From the NCBI GenBank assembly GCA_964580055.1, contig CAZOJI010000014.1, forward strand, positions 1 through 64,000: a stretch of 64,000 nt of DNA, written 5' to 3'. Numbering within the stretch: the first letter of the stretch is position 1; every line of letters begins with the position of its first letter. This stretch comes from JBDGYW01 sp964580055. Lineage in GTDB: Bacteria; Gemmatimonadota; Gemmatimonadetes; Gemmatimonadales; GWC2-71-9. Below, piece after piece: positions 54,044 to 62,835 of the stretch. The position numbers and the translations under genes were made by a program. Under the pieces are notes generated by a model. It had not been told where the DNA came from, ran no database searches, and worked only from the letters and a program-made list of their open reading frames with translations.

Positions 54044-55454
54044 AGAGATCTAGACACTCCGTATCCAAATCTGCGTGGGGAGAGGTCATAAATGCGTCCA
54101 TTATCTTCCTTTTGCAATCCATATCTCCTCCTCCGTGTCCCCCTTCGTCGATGATGAACGCTCGAGAATCGGTCATCTTCGATTGGAACAAAGCCGCGTT
54201 TTCCGGGGGGGTGACGGGATCAAACTGGTTTATGAAGATGAGAGAGGGGATCTCCGAAACTCGGTACTCCTTCATCTCCTCGGTAGCGTGTGAATCGAGG
54301 AAGTCGGAGCTAACGAGATAGAGTGACGTGAATATCGGCAACTCATAGGGCAAGAGCTCGAGTTGCTCGTACTTCCGGGCCACGACCTCGGACGTAATGC
54401 CGCGATCGTATTCCTCGTAGTTCTCGCACGCCAGGAACATTGCGTAGTTGGATGTGGACATTCCCCGACCGCCGACAACCCGGTTTATCCACTCCATGTC
54501 GCCGTTGTCCAGCGCATGAATGAACCTTGGGGCCAACGAACGGGAATCGTTCTTGTACAATTCGTACCGCAAAAAGAATATCGCGTCCTGCGGGTTCAGG
54601 ATAAAAGGTCTCCCCTCATACTCTGCCTCCAGTGGTTCCCTGGCCAACCTGTCGAGCACATCGAAGTAGGTCGCTTCCAGATTCGGGTACGCTTCATTGC
54701 ACTCGGGATCAGCTTCACAGTGATCCAACACCTTCCGCAATGAGGAATCGTAGTCCTCCATCCTCGTGATCAGATAGTCGTTTCGGTGCGGGGCCGGAGA
54801 ATCATAGATGGCCGTATGGATTCGCTCTGGGAAGTAGTCCGCCACCACTCGCGCGATTCGTGTGCCGTAGGATCCGCCCCTCAGGTTGTATTTATCGTAG
54901 CCTAGATGATCCATCAACATGCCGACGTCCCTGGCATTCTGGAACGTGTTGTACATCTCGATCTCAATTCCTTCTTCATCGCAGGTGCGCCGGAGCCCGG
55001 CCACCAGAGCTCTGATGCGTCCCCGCTCCTCTTCACTGGTGAGGTCTTCGGGAAGGAGGTTGTACAGTTTGCTGGTCAGGTCGGGCAAAGGGCTCGATTT
55101 GCCAATCCCCCGTTGATCGAATCGAATTATGTCGCGGGTCTCGAGGATTGGGTTGTCGAGCCCCCCATCAACATTCCTCAAGGCCTGTCCACCGGGTCCG
55201 CCCGTGAAGTGGATCATCGGATACTCTTGGGTATCCTCGTCTTCGCTCTCGAGAATGACGTACGCTATGCTGATTTTGCGGCCGTCGGGCTTGCCGTGAT
55301 TCTCAGGTACCTGGATGTAGCCGCAGGTCAGCCTCGTAGTGTCACTCGCATCATCCAGGAAACTGCAATCGGATTGCAGGTGTGACCGGCCCGTTCCTGT
55401 GGTACAACCACTCAGAACCACAACGGTGGAAATTACAACTGAGATCGTGCGCAT
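54033..55454 (-). CDS. Secreted alpha/beta hydrolase, S33 peptidase-like lipoprotein
   Basis: The product is 473 aa. It has a signal with lipobox LSGC (residue ~17). Alpha/beta-hydrolase landmarks are HFTGGPGGQAL (oxyanion region), RFDQRGIGKS, the nucleophile elbow GGSYGTR, the acid region NQFDPVTPPENA and a late His in EGGHGGGD. The layout matches the TAP/proline-iminopeptidase group (S33), which removes N-terminal residues from peptides. It overlaps the thioredoxin-like gene, suggesting one operon. The substrate is unknown. Confidence 0.88.
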   Translation of the reverse strand: MRTISVVISTVVVLSGCTTGTGRSHLQSDCSFLDDASDTTRLTCGYIQVPENHGKPDGRKISIAYVILESEDEDTQEYPMIHFTGGPGGQALRNVDGGLDNPILETRDIIRFDQRGIGKSSPLPDLTSKLYNLLPEDLTSEEERGRIRALVAGLRRTCDEEGIEIEMYNTFQNARDVGMLMDHLGYDKYNLRGGSYGTRIARVVADYFPERIHTAIYDSPAPHRNDYLITRMEDYDSSLRKVLDHCEADPECNEAYPNLEATYFDVLDRLAREPLEAEYEGRPFILNPQDAIFFLRYELYKNDSRSLAPRFIHALDNGDMEWINRVVGGRGMSTSNYAMFLACENYEEYDRGITSEVVARKYEQLELLPYELPIFTSLYLVSSDFLDSHATEEMKEYRVSEIPSLIFINQFDPVTPPENAALFQSKMTDSRAFIIDEGGHGGGDMDCKRKIMDAFMTSPHADLDTECLDLYVR

Positions 55455-55786
55455 GGAGTTTTCCTCTGTTCTCTCCGAGCGTTAACCGACCGTGACAACG
55501 GTGGTGCTGGATCGAAGATCCGAATTCCGACAAGAAAGCTGCACCTCTTAATATGAGGGTTGGCCGCGATGATCGTCACCCCGCACTAGACACGGTATCG
55601 AAGAGTTCAGCAGAGGACGCCGGCGGCGCTAATTCAACCGGGATTCCTGTAGTCCGATCGAAGCCTGCAATCCAAAGCTGGACAGTTCCAGCAATACCGT
55701 ACATACTTGCGCACGTTCAAATCGAGTCCCAGCATCATCAACAGACTGACGTAACGGGGGCCTTGGCGAATCCGCAAGGCCATTCT
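55455..55786. other. Spacer between S33 hydrolase and tupC
   Basis: No supported gene. A plus-strand open frame from 55553 continues under tupC and looks like a shadow. No terminator or repeat is clear. Confidence 0.5.
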
Positions 55787-56911
55787 CTACTCGATAATCC
55801 TGTTCATCGGACTTGCCCTATCTCGAGCGTTGGAGCACCGAATCAGATGGGCAGCCTGTGCGTCAAACGATGCTCGAACTGTACCGCCAATCTCCAGCCC
55901 GGCCTTCCGAAACAATGGCCGGTTGACCACGGCTACCACGGGAAAGCCACAATCTATCTCCACGCGGAAATGAGTTTCGGCAGGTACTATTCTCGTCACA
56001 GCACCTTGGATGACATTACGACCGCTGCCATCGTCTGAGGATGAGCCACCGAGCAGATCGATCTCTTCCGGACGGACCGCAACACAAACGTCCTCTCCCA
56101 CTTCGCAATCTCCCTGTGCCACGATGAGAAGCGCGCCACAATCGACACGGACGATACCATTTTCTTTGTCGGCAATGCGTCCCAGAATCAGAGTCTCCAC
56201 TCCAACGAACCGCGCGACCTCAACAGATGCTGGACGAGAGAAGACAGTCTCCGCGGTGCCGACCTGGGCCACGCGGCCGCGCATCAACACAGCAACACGG
56301 TCCCCCAGGGCAAGTGCTTCTCCCCGGTCGTGAGTGGCGAATATCGTGGTGACCCCACTCTCAGCCAGGACCGCCTGAAACTCCTGGAGCTGGCTCTGCC
56401 TAGTCGGCGCATCGAGTGCCGCAAACGGCTCGTCCAGGAACAGAACCTCCGGGTTCAGCACCATTGCCCGCGCCAGGCTCACGCGCTGTGCTTCGCCGCC
56501 CGACAGTTTCGCTGCCGACCTCTCGCCGAGATGTGAGATGGCCAGCCGTTCGAGCCACGCATTCACACGTTGTTCCGCTTCCAGTTTGGAAACGCCGCGA
56601 AAACGCAGTCCCAGTGCCGCGTTTCTTCGCACGCTCATGCGACACAGCAATGGCTCTTGCATCACCGCAGCCAAACGCCGTCGCATTGCGAGCAGGTGCC
56701 GCGCATTGCTGAAATCGACCTCTCGACCACCCAGAAACACTCGGCCGCGAGCAGGTTGGATCAGAAGTCCGAATAGCCTGAGAAGCGTGGTCTTTCCCGA
56801 TCCGTTTTCTCCGAGCAGTGTCAGAATCTCGCCACGGCGCACGCTCAATCGAGGGACATCGAGCACTGTGTGCCCATCGTAGCAAACGGAAATATCTTTG
56901 AGCTCGAGCAC
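55787..56911 (-). CDS. tupC: Tungstate/molybdate ABC transporter ATP-binding protein
   Basis: The product is about 374 aa. The ABC domain has Walker A GENGSGKTT, Q-loop VMQEPLL, signature LSGGEAQR, Walker B VLFLDEPFAALD and H-loop THD. The C-terminal ~140 residues form a TOBE/MOP-like regulatory region with VRPEEIDLLGG. The start is taken as GTG 56911, eight bases after the permease stop; the longer frame begins at a TTG inside the permease gene. It energises uptake of the oxyanion bound by TupA. Tungstate is favoured over molybdate by the TupA sequence and by the tungsten enzyme at 20.7 kb. Confidence 0.88.
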   Translation of the reverse strand: MLELKDISVCYDGHTVLDVPRLSVRRGEILTLLGENGSGKTTLLRLFGLLIQPARGRVFLGGREVDFSNARHLLAMRRRLAAVMQEPLLCRMSVRRNAALGLRFRGVSKLEAEQRVNAWLERLAISHLGERSAAKLSGGEAQRVSLARAMVLNPEVLFLDEPFAALDAPTRQSQLQEFQAVLAESGVTTIFATHDRGEALALGDRVAVLMRGRVAQVGTAETVFSRPASVEVARFVGVETLILGRIADKENGIVRVDCGALLIVAQGDCEVGEDVCVAVRPEEIDLLGGSSSDDGSGRNVIQGAVTRIVPAETHFRVEIDCGFPVVAVVNRPLFRKAGLEIGGTVRASFDAQAAHLIRCSNARDRASPMNRIIE

Positions 56912-56919
56912 GTTTTCGC

Positions 56920-57618
56920 TCAACGTGCCGCACTCCGCTGCTGGAATTGGGTGAGCATCCAAGTGATCAAGAAGGTGAGCGCCAGCAGGATCAGACTGAG
57001 TGCGATTGCCACCTCAAAGTTGCCCTTGCGCGTTTCGAGCACCGTTGCGGTGGTCAACACTCGGGTATGCCCCAAGATATTGCCTCCTACCATCATCACG
57101 GCTCCCACTTCCGATATCACCGCGCCGAAACCTGCGATCACGGCCGCCAGCATTGGAAGACGGATTTCCCACAACAGTAGCGCAATTAGCTGTAGCCGGG
57201 ACGCACCCAAGCTCTTCAACTGCAGAATCAACTTTGGATCGATCTGCTGCAGCGCCGCCATGGTCAGCCCGGTGACCACCGGGAAGGCGATGAAGAATTG
57301 AGCCAGAACGATGGCTCCTGGAGTATAGAGCAACTGCAGGAAGCCGAGCGGGCCGCTTCGCCAGAGTACTATGGAGACGAACAGACCGACGACCACCGGC
57401 GGAAGGCCCATGCCCGTGTTGATGAGACTGACAGCGACCCCGCGGCCCGGAAAAACCTTGAACGCAAGCAGTGCGCCGAGCGGGACCCCGAAGACGAGCG
57501 CCACCAGGGTAGCGAGTCCGGATAGTTCGAGGGATAGCAGGGCGATTCTCAGAACCGCCGGGTCACCCTTGATGAGCAGGGAAAAGGCTTGGGTAAGACC
57601 GTTCCAGATTAGCTCCAT
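56920..57618 (-). CDS. tupB: Tungstate ABC transporter permease
   Basis: The product is 232 aa with about six transmembrane helices. It has the ABC permease coupling segment LKSLGASRLQLIALLLWEIRLPML (EAA-loop) and the early LSLELSGLATLVALVFGVPLGALLAF helix pair typical of TupB. ATG 57618 follows the tupA stop by four bases. An upstream in-frame start at 57693 would run through tupA and is rejected. It forms a homodimeric channel with TupC. Confidence 0.9.
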   Translation of the reverse strand: MELIWNGLTQAFSLLIKGDPAVLRIALLSLELSGLATLVALVFGVPLGALLAFKVFPGRGVAVSLINTGMGLPPVVVGLFVSIVLWRSGPLGFLQLLYTPGAIVLAQFFIAFPVVTGLTMAALQQIDPKLILQLKSLGASRLQLIALLLWEIRLPMLAAVIAGFGAVISEVGAVMMVGGNILGHTRVLTTATVLETRKGNFEVAIALSLILLALTFLITWMLTQFQQRSAAR

Positions 57619-57622
57619 GGTG

Positions 57623-58468
57623 TCAGTTGACCAGCGACTCCTCGCTCCTGCCGGCGTCAGGGGAAAACAGCGGTTGTCCGTACTCCTCCACACCGTAAGC
57701 TCGAATCATCTCCTGTGCCTCGCCGCTCAACAAAAAGTCACTGAAAGCCTTTGCTCCTGCTCTATTCACCCGCGGGAAGCGCTCAGGGTTCACCTGCATC
57801 ACCGAATAGATGTTCAGGAACAGCGGACCTCCCTCGACGTGCGACACCAATCCCGTGCGTGCCCGCAGCGCCAGGTGAGTACCCCTGTCGGTCAGCACAT
57901 ACGCTCCCATTTCGGCGGCAATCAGCAGCGTTGCTCCCATCCCCTGCCCCGTGGATATATACCATTCGCCTTTCGGGGCGACGCCGGCGATCCCCCAGAG
58001 GCTCCTTTCCCGCATGTGCGTTCCCGATTCGTCCCCCCTACTGACAAATGGGCTCTCGGCCTCAGCGATATTCGCCACAGCCCCGGCACCACTCTGGAGC
58101 CCGTGGATTCCGGCTGGGTCCTGCTCCGGGCCTGCAATCAAGAAATCGTTGTGCATGACGATGCGGCGGTTTATCGCGAAACCGGCAGCAACTATCTCCT
58201 TTTCCTGCCTCGGCGCGTGAACCAGCAGCACGTCGGCGTCGCCTCGCGTCCCCATCGCCAGGGCTTCTCCCGTTCCGACGGCGATCGTTTTCACCTGATA
58301 ACCGCTTTGCCGTTCGAACACCGGCAGCAACTGATCGAGCAAGCCGGAGTCTTGCGTGCTCGTCGTTGTTGCGAGAATGATGTACTCCTGCCCCCCGCAT
58401 CCGGCTAGGGTAAGCAGCACGCCGAGCAAAACGCTGTGGAACGCTCTGCGATTACAGACCGTTGGCAT
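57623..58468 (-). CDS. tupA: Tungstate-binding lipoprotein
   Basis: The product is 281 aa. It has a lipoprotein signal with lipobox LAGC (residue ~20). The TupA hallmark TTTSTQDSGLLDQLLPVF follows directly, and DVLLVHAPRQE, FVSRGDESGTHMRE and YVLTDRGT are the other oxyanion-binding segments of TupA. ATG 58468 has GGAGG upstream; the longer frame from 58696 is unsupported. High-affinity tungstate capture fits the need of the BamB-type enzyme and the paired MoeA proteins. Confidence 0.93.
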   Translation of the reverse strand: MPTVCNRRAFHSVLLGVLLTLAGCGGQEYIILATTTSTQDSGLLDQLLPVFERQSGYQVKTIAVGTGEALAMGTRGDADVLLVHAPRQEKEIVAAGFAINRRIVMHNDFLIAGPEQDPAGIHGLQSGAGAVANIAEAESPFVSRGDESGTHMRERSLWGIAGVAPKGEWYISTGQGMGATLLIAAEMGAYVLTDRGTHLALRARTGLVSHVEGGPLFLNIYSVMQVNPERFPRVNRAGAKAFSDFLLSGEAQEMIRAYGVEEYGQPLFSPDAGRSEESLVN

Positions 58469-58779
58469 CAGTGTGTTTCCTCCAGCGAAATGGAATTGCC
58501 AATTCCGGTGCCCCGGCGAAGAGACTCTCGCTTCGCGCGAGCGACTGTTGCACGCTTTGCATTGCTTTTCGCATGCATAACGAGGCCTCCCCGCATTCCT
58601 GTCGTAAGAAAACTCTGTCGATTCACCGAAAACGTATCGACAGGAGTATGAAGCCGCCACTCCTCGGTACCCGCCTGACGCGATGTTCAGCGACAACCTT
58701 GGGTTGAGGTTCCCAACTCGCCCCTCGCGTGTCGCCGTGACTTGGGCGATAATGCATTGACGCCCTTAGGAGGTAATTG
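58469..58779. other. Divergent regulatory region between tupA and the barrel gene
   Basis: Contains a perfect 8-bp inverted repeat, CTGTCGAT (58615-58622) and ATCGACAG (58636-58643) with 13 nt between. A smaller one is CAACC (58694-58698) with GGTTG (58702-58706). Either could be a regulator site or leader hairpin controlling tungstate uptake. No known Moco/Tuco riboswitch pattern was recognised by eye. Confidence 0.5.
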
Positions 58780-59610
58780 ATGGCAGCGGGAATCCCCGGA
58801 AGACTGAGCCGCTACCTGATCCCACCGGTTTTGCTTGCACTGGTTTTTTCGTCGCCGCTCCAGGCACAGTTCTACAAGGTTTATCCGTATGGAACCGCGG
58901 GTGCCGGAGCTATCGAGGTCAGCTACTGGACGACGGCCGTTCCGAAGACGGACGCGGGCGTCGATTTCTTCGGCCCCGAACTGCCGCGGGAGGGCCTGTG
59001 GGCTCACTCCGTCGAATTGGAGTACGGGCTGTCTCACAGCCTCACCGTTGGTTACTACGCCGACTTCCTCGATCCGGCCGACGGCGAGTTCCGCTATGTG
59101 AGGTCCAAGTTCGTCACGCGCTATCGCTTCGCCGACAAATACGTTCTGCCGGTAGACATCGCGTTCTACGCGGAGTACATCATCCCGGACTACAACTTCC
59201 AGGATTCCGAAGTATTCGAGGTGCGGCTGATCCTCGAGAAGGACATCGGGCCCTTCACTCTGGACCTGAACCCCAAGTTCGAGAAGAAGACGAGCGGGCG
59301 CGATGTGGGAGAGGGCACCGAATTCGGCTACTCCGCGGGACTCTACTACGAGAACGCCGGCCTGGGATTGATCACTACGACCATCTTCTACATTCGACCC
59401 GGGGTAGAGTTCTACGGCGGGATGGGTATGTTCTCGGCTCCCACCGCCCTGGACAACCACCCGCATTACGTGTTCCCGACACTCGACCTCTACTTCCCTC
59501 GTTGGGGCACCTGGGCAATTCACTGGCACGCAGGAGCCGGGTTCGGACTCACCGGCGTGTCGGACGATCTCATTGTAAAGAGTATCCTCACCGCGGAGTT
59601 CATGTTTTGA
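58780..59610 (+). CDS. Outer-membrane barrel-like protein
   Basis: The product is 276 aa. A signal peptide ends in SPLQAQ (about residue 30). The mature part alternates hydrophobic and polar residues with many aromatics (FYKVYPYG, YVRSKFVTRYRF, DLYFPRWGTWAIHWHAG) and ends in Phe (EFMF), the usual sign of an outer-membrane beta barrel. AGGAGG precedes the ATG at good spacing. The function is unknown. It lies divergent to tupA and upstream of a broken cytochrome gene. Confidence 0.78.
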   Translation: MAAGIPGRLSRYLIPPVLLALVFSSPLQAQFYKVYPYGTAGAGAIEVSYWTTAVPKTDAGVDFFGPELPREGLWAHSVELEYGLSHSLTVGYYADFLDPADGEFRYVRSKFVTRYRFADKYVLPVDIAFYAEYIIPDYNFQDSEVFEVRLILEKDIGPFTLDLNPKFEKKTSGRDVGEGTEFGYSAGLYYENAGLGLITTTIFYIRPGVEFYGGMGMFSAPTALDNHPHYVFPTLDLYFPRWGTWAIHWHAGAGFGLTGVSDDLIVKSILTAEFMF

Positions 59611-59632
59611 CCGCGGGGAATGGTGAGACTAG

Positions 59633-60261
59633 ATGAAGACAAGAGCTTCATTGATAGTGACATCTACAGTCTGCGTTACCGCAATCCTGTTCTTGAAATT
59701 GCCCGAGCCCACGGTCGAGCCCTACTGGAATTCCATGAACAGGAGGTGCGTACCGGGACCACCGTACCACTGCAGTTGACCGTCGGCGAATTGGCCACCG
59801 GCCACCACTTCCCGACGGGCGCCACCGAGGAACGCGACGTGTGGCTGCACCTGGGTGTCTACGACGCGGACGGCAACGAGCTGCAACACATTCGCGTGCC
59901 ACCCAACCCCGACGACCCCAATGACCAGTATTTCATTACGTCGAGCAGTGCGGTAGCCTATCCGACCCATAGCTCGTATTCGGATCCAATCTTGCGCGAC
60001 GCGCTGCCGGACGGCGACCGGCTGTACCACGACGCTTTCCTCGACTCCGAGGGCAACGTGACGTTCGGGCAGTGGTATGCCGTGGATATCGTAGGTAGCC
60101 GGCTCGTGCCCGGTGAGACACGCGTCGAACGGTACAACTGGGAGGTGCCGAGCAGCCTCGCGGGCCGGGAAGTCTACCTGCGAGCAACCTTGTGGTTCCG
60201 ACGCATGGCCTTGGTACGACCGGGACGACCTGATGTCCTCCGGCTATCAAGGATCGTCTGA
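59633..60261 (+). pseudogene. Remnant of a secreted multiheme cytochrome c
   Basis: ATG 59633 begins a good signal peptide (MKTRASLIVTS, then a hydrophobic run), but this frame stops near 59780. A second frame, open to 60261, resembles the non-heme C-terminal domain of multiheme cytochromes: VPLQLTVGELATGHHFPTG, then WLHLGVYDADG. After LRATLWFRRM the ending is out of register with what I expect. No CxxCH heme motif is left in either frame. The picture is a gene that lost its heme-binding middle by deletion plus frameshift. The nearby outer-membrane barrel could once have been its partner. Confidence 0.55.
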
Positions 60262-60367
60262 ACAAGCCGCATTCAAAGCCAGAACGACAAGGACCACTGG
60301 CAAAGCTGAATACTGCCAGAAACGATTCCTTGAGACTCTCATCGTTACGTTGTGATTGTCTCGTATC

Positions 60368-61126
60368 TTACTCGTGTTTCCAGGTTGGCTTTCTCTTGTC
60401 CAGAAACGCCTGAAGGCCTTCGACGGCGTCTTGGGTGCGCATCAACTGTTCAACGTAGATCTTGCCCACTTCCGCCATGGCGGCCGCACGCTTATCAGCA
60501 AGGCCGGCGCGGAGCGCGCGTTTAGTTATCCTCAGCGCTGCCGCACTATGTCGAGCGATATTCTGAGCGAGTTCGAGGGCGGCCGCTTCGAGAGCATCGT
60601 CCGGCACGACCCGCAACAGCAGGCCGGCATGCAAGGCTTGCTCGGCGCTCAGGGATTCGCCACTGAAGACGATCTCGGCCGCCTGGCCCGCGGAACAGAT
60701 GTCCGGCAGCACAGCGCAAGCCGCGGGTGGAAGGACGCCCAGCAGAATCTCCGGCTGGCCGAACACTGCACCCTCGCCTGCAAGGATCATGTCGGCCGCC
60801 TGGGCGACTTCGAACCCCCCGCCGAGACAGCGCCCCTTTACCGCAGCGATCACGGGTAACGGGAATGAATCGATCGCCGCCACCGTGTCGATGAACTGTG
60901 GGATCATCTGCTCGAATGCGGGCGGCAGATGTTCACCGACGTCTGCTCCTGCGGAGAAGTGCTTCCCCTCGGCCGAGATCACGAGCACGCGTAGAGTCTT
61001 CTCCGCTTCCAGCGCGCCGAGCTCCTCCCGCAGGTCACCGAGCACCTTTTGCGACAGGATGTTCAGCGGCGGCTCATCCAACACGATCCTGCCGATACCA
61101 TCCTCGAGCGAGCTTCGTACCGTCAT
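60368..61126 (-). CDS. Crotonase-fold enzyme, likely dienoyl-CoA hydratase (BamR/Dch)
   Basis: The product is 252 aa. Crotonase motifs are HFSAGADVGEHLPP (oxyanion region, residues ~57-70), VIAAVKGRCLGGGFEVAQAAD and FGQPEILLGVLPP. The SAGAD-V-EHLP form resembles cyclohexa-1,5-diene-1-carbonyl-CoA hydratases of benzoyl-CoA degraders, as I remember them. With BamA just upstream in the same direction this is the best assignment; a general enoyl-CoA hydratase is the alternative. ATG has GGAGG about 10 nt upstream. It is the last gene of the minus-strand group running from the window's right edge. Confidence 0.8.
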   Translation of the reverse strand: MTVRSSLEDGIGRIVLDEPPLNILSQKVLGDLREELGALEAEKTLRVLVISAEGKHFSAGADVGEHLPPAFEQMIPQFIDTVAAIDSFPLPVIAAVKGRCLGGGFEVAQAADMILAGEGAVFGQPEILLGVLPPAACAVLPDICSAGQAAEIVFSGESLSAEQALHAGLLLRVVPDDALEAAALELAQNIARHSAAALRITKRALRAGLADKRAAAMAEVGKIYVEQLMRTQDAVEGLQAFLDKRKPTWKHE

Positions 61127-61151
61127 GCGCGTTTGCCTCCGATTGATCCGC

Positions 61152-61189
61152 GCCTCCGGCCGGCTCCGTAACCGGCATCGGCCGGAGGC
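61152..61189. other. Strong intergenic inverted repeat
   Basis: GCCTCCGGCCG (61152-61162) and CGGCCGGAGGC (61179-61189) form 11 perfect pairs with a 16-nt loop between the DUF35 gene and the crotonase gene. There is no T-tract, so it is not a classical terminator. It may stabilise or process the message between the two genes. Confidence 0.6.
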
Positions 61190-61207
61190 ACTGCTGTCGT
61201 TACTCGA

Positions 61208-61654
61208 TCAGGTTGTGACCTTGGACCAGGTCGTGCCGGCTTTCTCCAGACTGTAGTAGACCTTGATCTCCTCTACCTCGTCGAAGATCTGTGGCACGAC
61301 TTGGATGTCCATCCCGATCTCTATTTCGTCTTCCTGCACGGTGTCACCAAACCAGGCCAGAGCCCGGCCGCCTTCCTCGAGATCCACCACGCCAACCGTG
61401 TATGGTACCACGTCCTCAAAACCGGTTGGTGCCGCGACTATCTTCGTATAAGTCTGCAGCTTACCCTTACCGGTCATCTCCACGAACTCGAAGTTTCCAC
61501 TCATGCACGCCTCGCAGTCGGCCCTGGGTGGGAAGGAAAAGGCTCCGCAGTCCTTACAGCGGGTTCCCATCAGCCGGCCGTCCTTGAGGTGCTTCGCGAA
61601 GTCCGTGACTTTCGTATACGGCGAGAAGTTGACTTTTCCGAACCATTTGAACAT
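61208..61654 (-). CDS. DUF35/OB-fold zinc-ribbon protein, thiolase partner
   Basis: The product is 148 aa. The rubredoxin-like zinc ribbon has GTRCKDCGAFSFPPRADCEAC (two C-x2-C pairs, residues ~31-51). An OB-fold follows with GKLQTYTKIVAAP and PYTVGVVDLEEGGRALA. Such proteins bind CoA and assist thiolase-fold enzymes, and the thiolase gene ends three bases before this ATG. Together they probably act as one acyl-CoA thiolase complex in ring-cleavage product oxidation. Confidence 0.88.
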   Translation of the reverse strand: MFKWFGKVNFSPYTKVTDFAKHLKDGRLMGTRCKDCGAFSFPPRADCEACMSGNFEFVEMTGKGKLQTYTKIVAAPTGFEDVVPYTVGVVDLEEGGRALAWFGDTVQEDEIEIGMDIQVVPQIFDEVEEIKVYYSLEKAGTTWSKVTT

Positions 61655-61657
61655 GGC

Positions 61658-62812
61658 TCAATCCCTCTTGAGAATTTGAACAAAGCAGTATTGACCGATC
61701 CCGCCCACATTGTGAGTGAGACCGATGTCGGCATCGGGGACCTGGCGTTCGCCGGCTTCGCCTCGGAGTTGTTTGGCGATTTCGTAAGTCATCGACAAGC
61801 CGGTAGCGCCAATGGGATGTCCCTTGGCCTTCAAGCCTCCATCGACATTGACGGCGATCTTGCCACCGATATAGGTCTGGTGCTCCGCTACCAACGGACC
61901 GCCCCCACCTTTCTCGCAGAACCCGAGATCCTCATAGGCCATGATCTCGGCGATGGTGAAACAATCATGCACGTCGGCGACCTTGATGTCTTCGGGTCCC
62001 ACGCCGGCCATCGCATATGCGTCGGCACCCGCCTTCTCGGCACTCGGCAGGCCCGTGAGGTGTGGTCTCCTGAGCACGGACATGCTCGCGGTGGCGCACG
62101 CCATTCCATCGAGCCAAACGACCTTGTCGGAGATCTCCTTGGCACGCTCCTCGTTGGCCACGATGACGCATGCTGCTCCATCGGCGTTGGCGCAGCAGTC
62201 GAAGACGTTGAACGGCGATGCCACTTCGTCTGAGCCGGCAGCCTTTTCTTTGGTGATTTCTTTCCTGAATAGAGCGTTGGGATTCCTCGCTCCATAGTAG
62301 TGATTCTTGATCGCGACCTCGTACAACTGGTCCCGCGTTGTGCCGTAATCGTGCATGTGCCGCTGCGCGAACATGGCATAGTATGCTGGGAAAGTCGTAC
62401 CGAATCCCGATTCCCACTGGACCTCTCCCACTCGGCCCATCAGGGCGAGAATCTCCGGCGTCGACAGCTCCGTCATCTTCTGGCAGCCCAGCACGGCGAC
62501 GATGTCGTGAACACCGGCCTTGATCGACATCCAGGCTGTGCGCAATGCGGCGCTCGAGGATGCGCACGCAACCTCTGTGAGCCACGTTGGCTTGGGATTC
62601 AGGCCCAGATACTCCTGCACCACTCCGGGAAGTGATCGTTGTTTGTGGTATTCTGGTACCGAACCGATCACGGACGCGTCGAGCACGTTCCGCTCGATTC
62701 CAGCGTCATCGATGGCCGCTTTGAACGCCTCGAACGCAAGCTCCTGCACGGTGGCGTCGCTGCGCCTCCCGAAAACACCGTGACCGATTCCTACGATTCC
62801 GACTCTTGTCAT
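61658..62812 (-). CDS. Thiolase-family acyl-CoA acyltransferase
   Basis: The product is 384 aa, in the SCP2-thiolase-like group. The nucleophile Cys is in TEVACASSSAALRTA (residue ~82), with the usual His in DVHDCFTIAE and GGLKAKGHPIGATGLSM, and the closing VGGIGQYCFVQIL. It is translated directly before its DUF35 partner. Context suggests thiolytic or Claisen chemistry on a beta-oxidation intermediate of the opened ring (pimeloyl-CoA path), by inference. Confidence 0.88.
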   Translation of the reverse strand: MTRVGIVGIGHGVFGRRSDATVQELAFEAFKAAIDDAGIERNVLDASVIGSVPEYHKQRSLPGVVQEYLGLNPKPTWLTEVACASSSAALRTAWMSIKAGVHDIVAVLGCQKMTELSTPEILALMGRVGEVQWESGFGTTFPAYYAMFAQRHMHDYGTTRDQLYEVAIKNHYYGARNPNALFRKEITKEKAAGSDEVASPFNVFDCCANADGAACVIVANEERAKEISDKVVWLDGMACATASMSVLRRPHLTGLPSAEKAGADAYAMAGVGPEDIKVADVHDCFTIAEIMAYEDLGFCEKGGGGPLVAEHQTYIGGKIAVNVDGGLKAKGHPIGATGLSMTYEIAKQLRGEAGERQVPDADIGLTHNVGGIGQYCFVQILKRD

Positions 62813-62835
62813 AATGATCTCGATTGTTTGTCTGG

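Noticed and set aside
55553..56038. Plus-strand 161-codon frame before and under tupC
   Set aside because: Mostly antisense to tupC, no ribosome site, no motifs.
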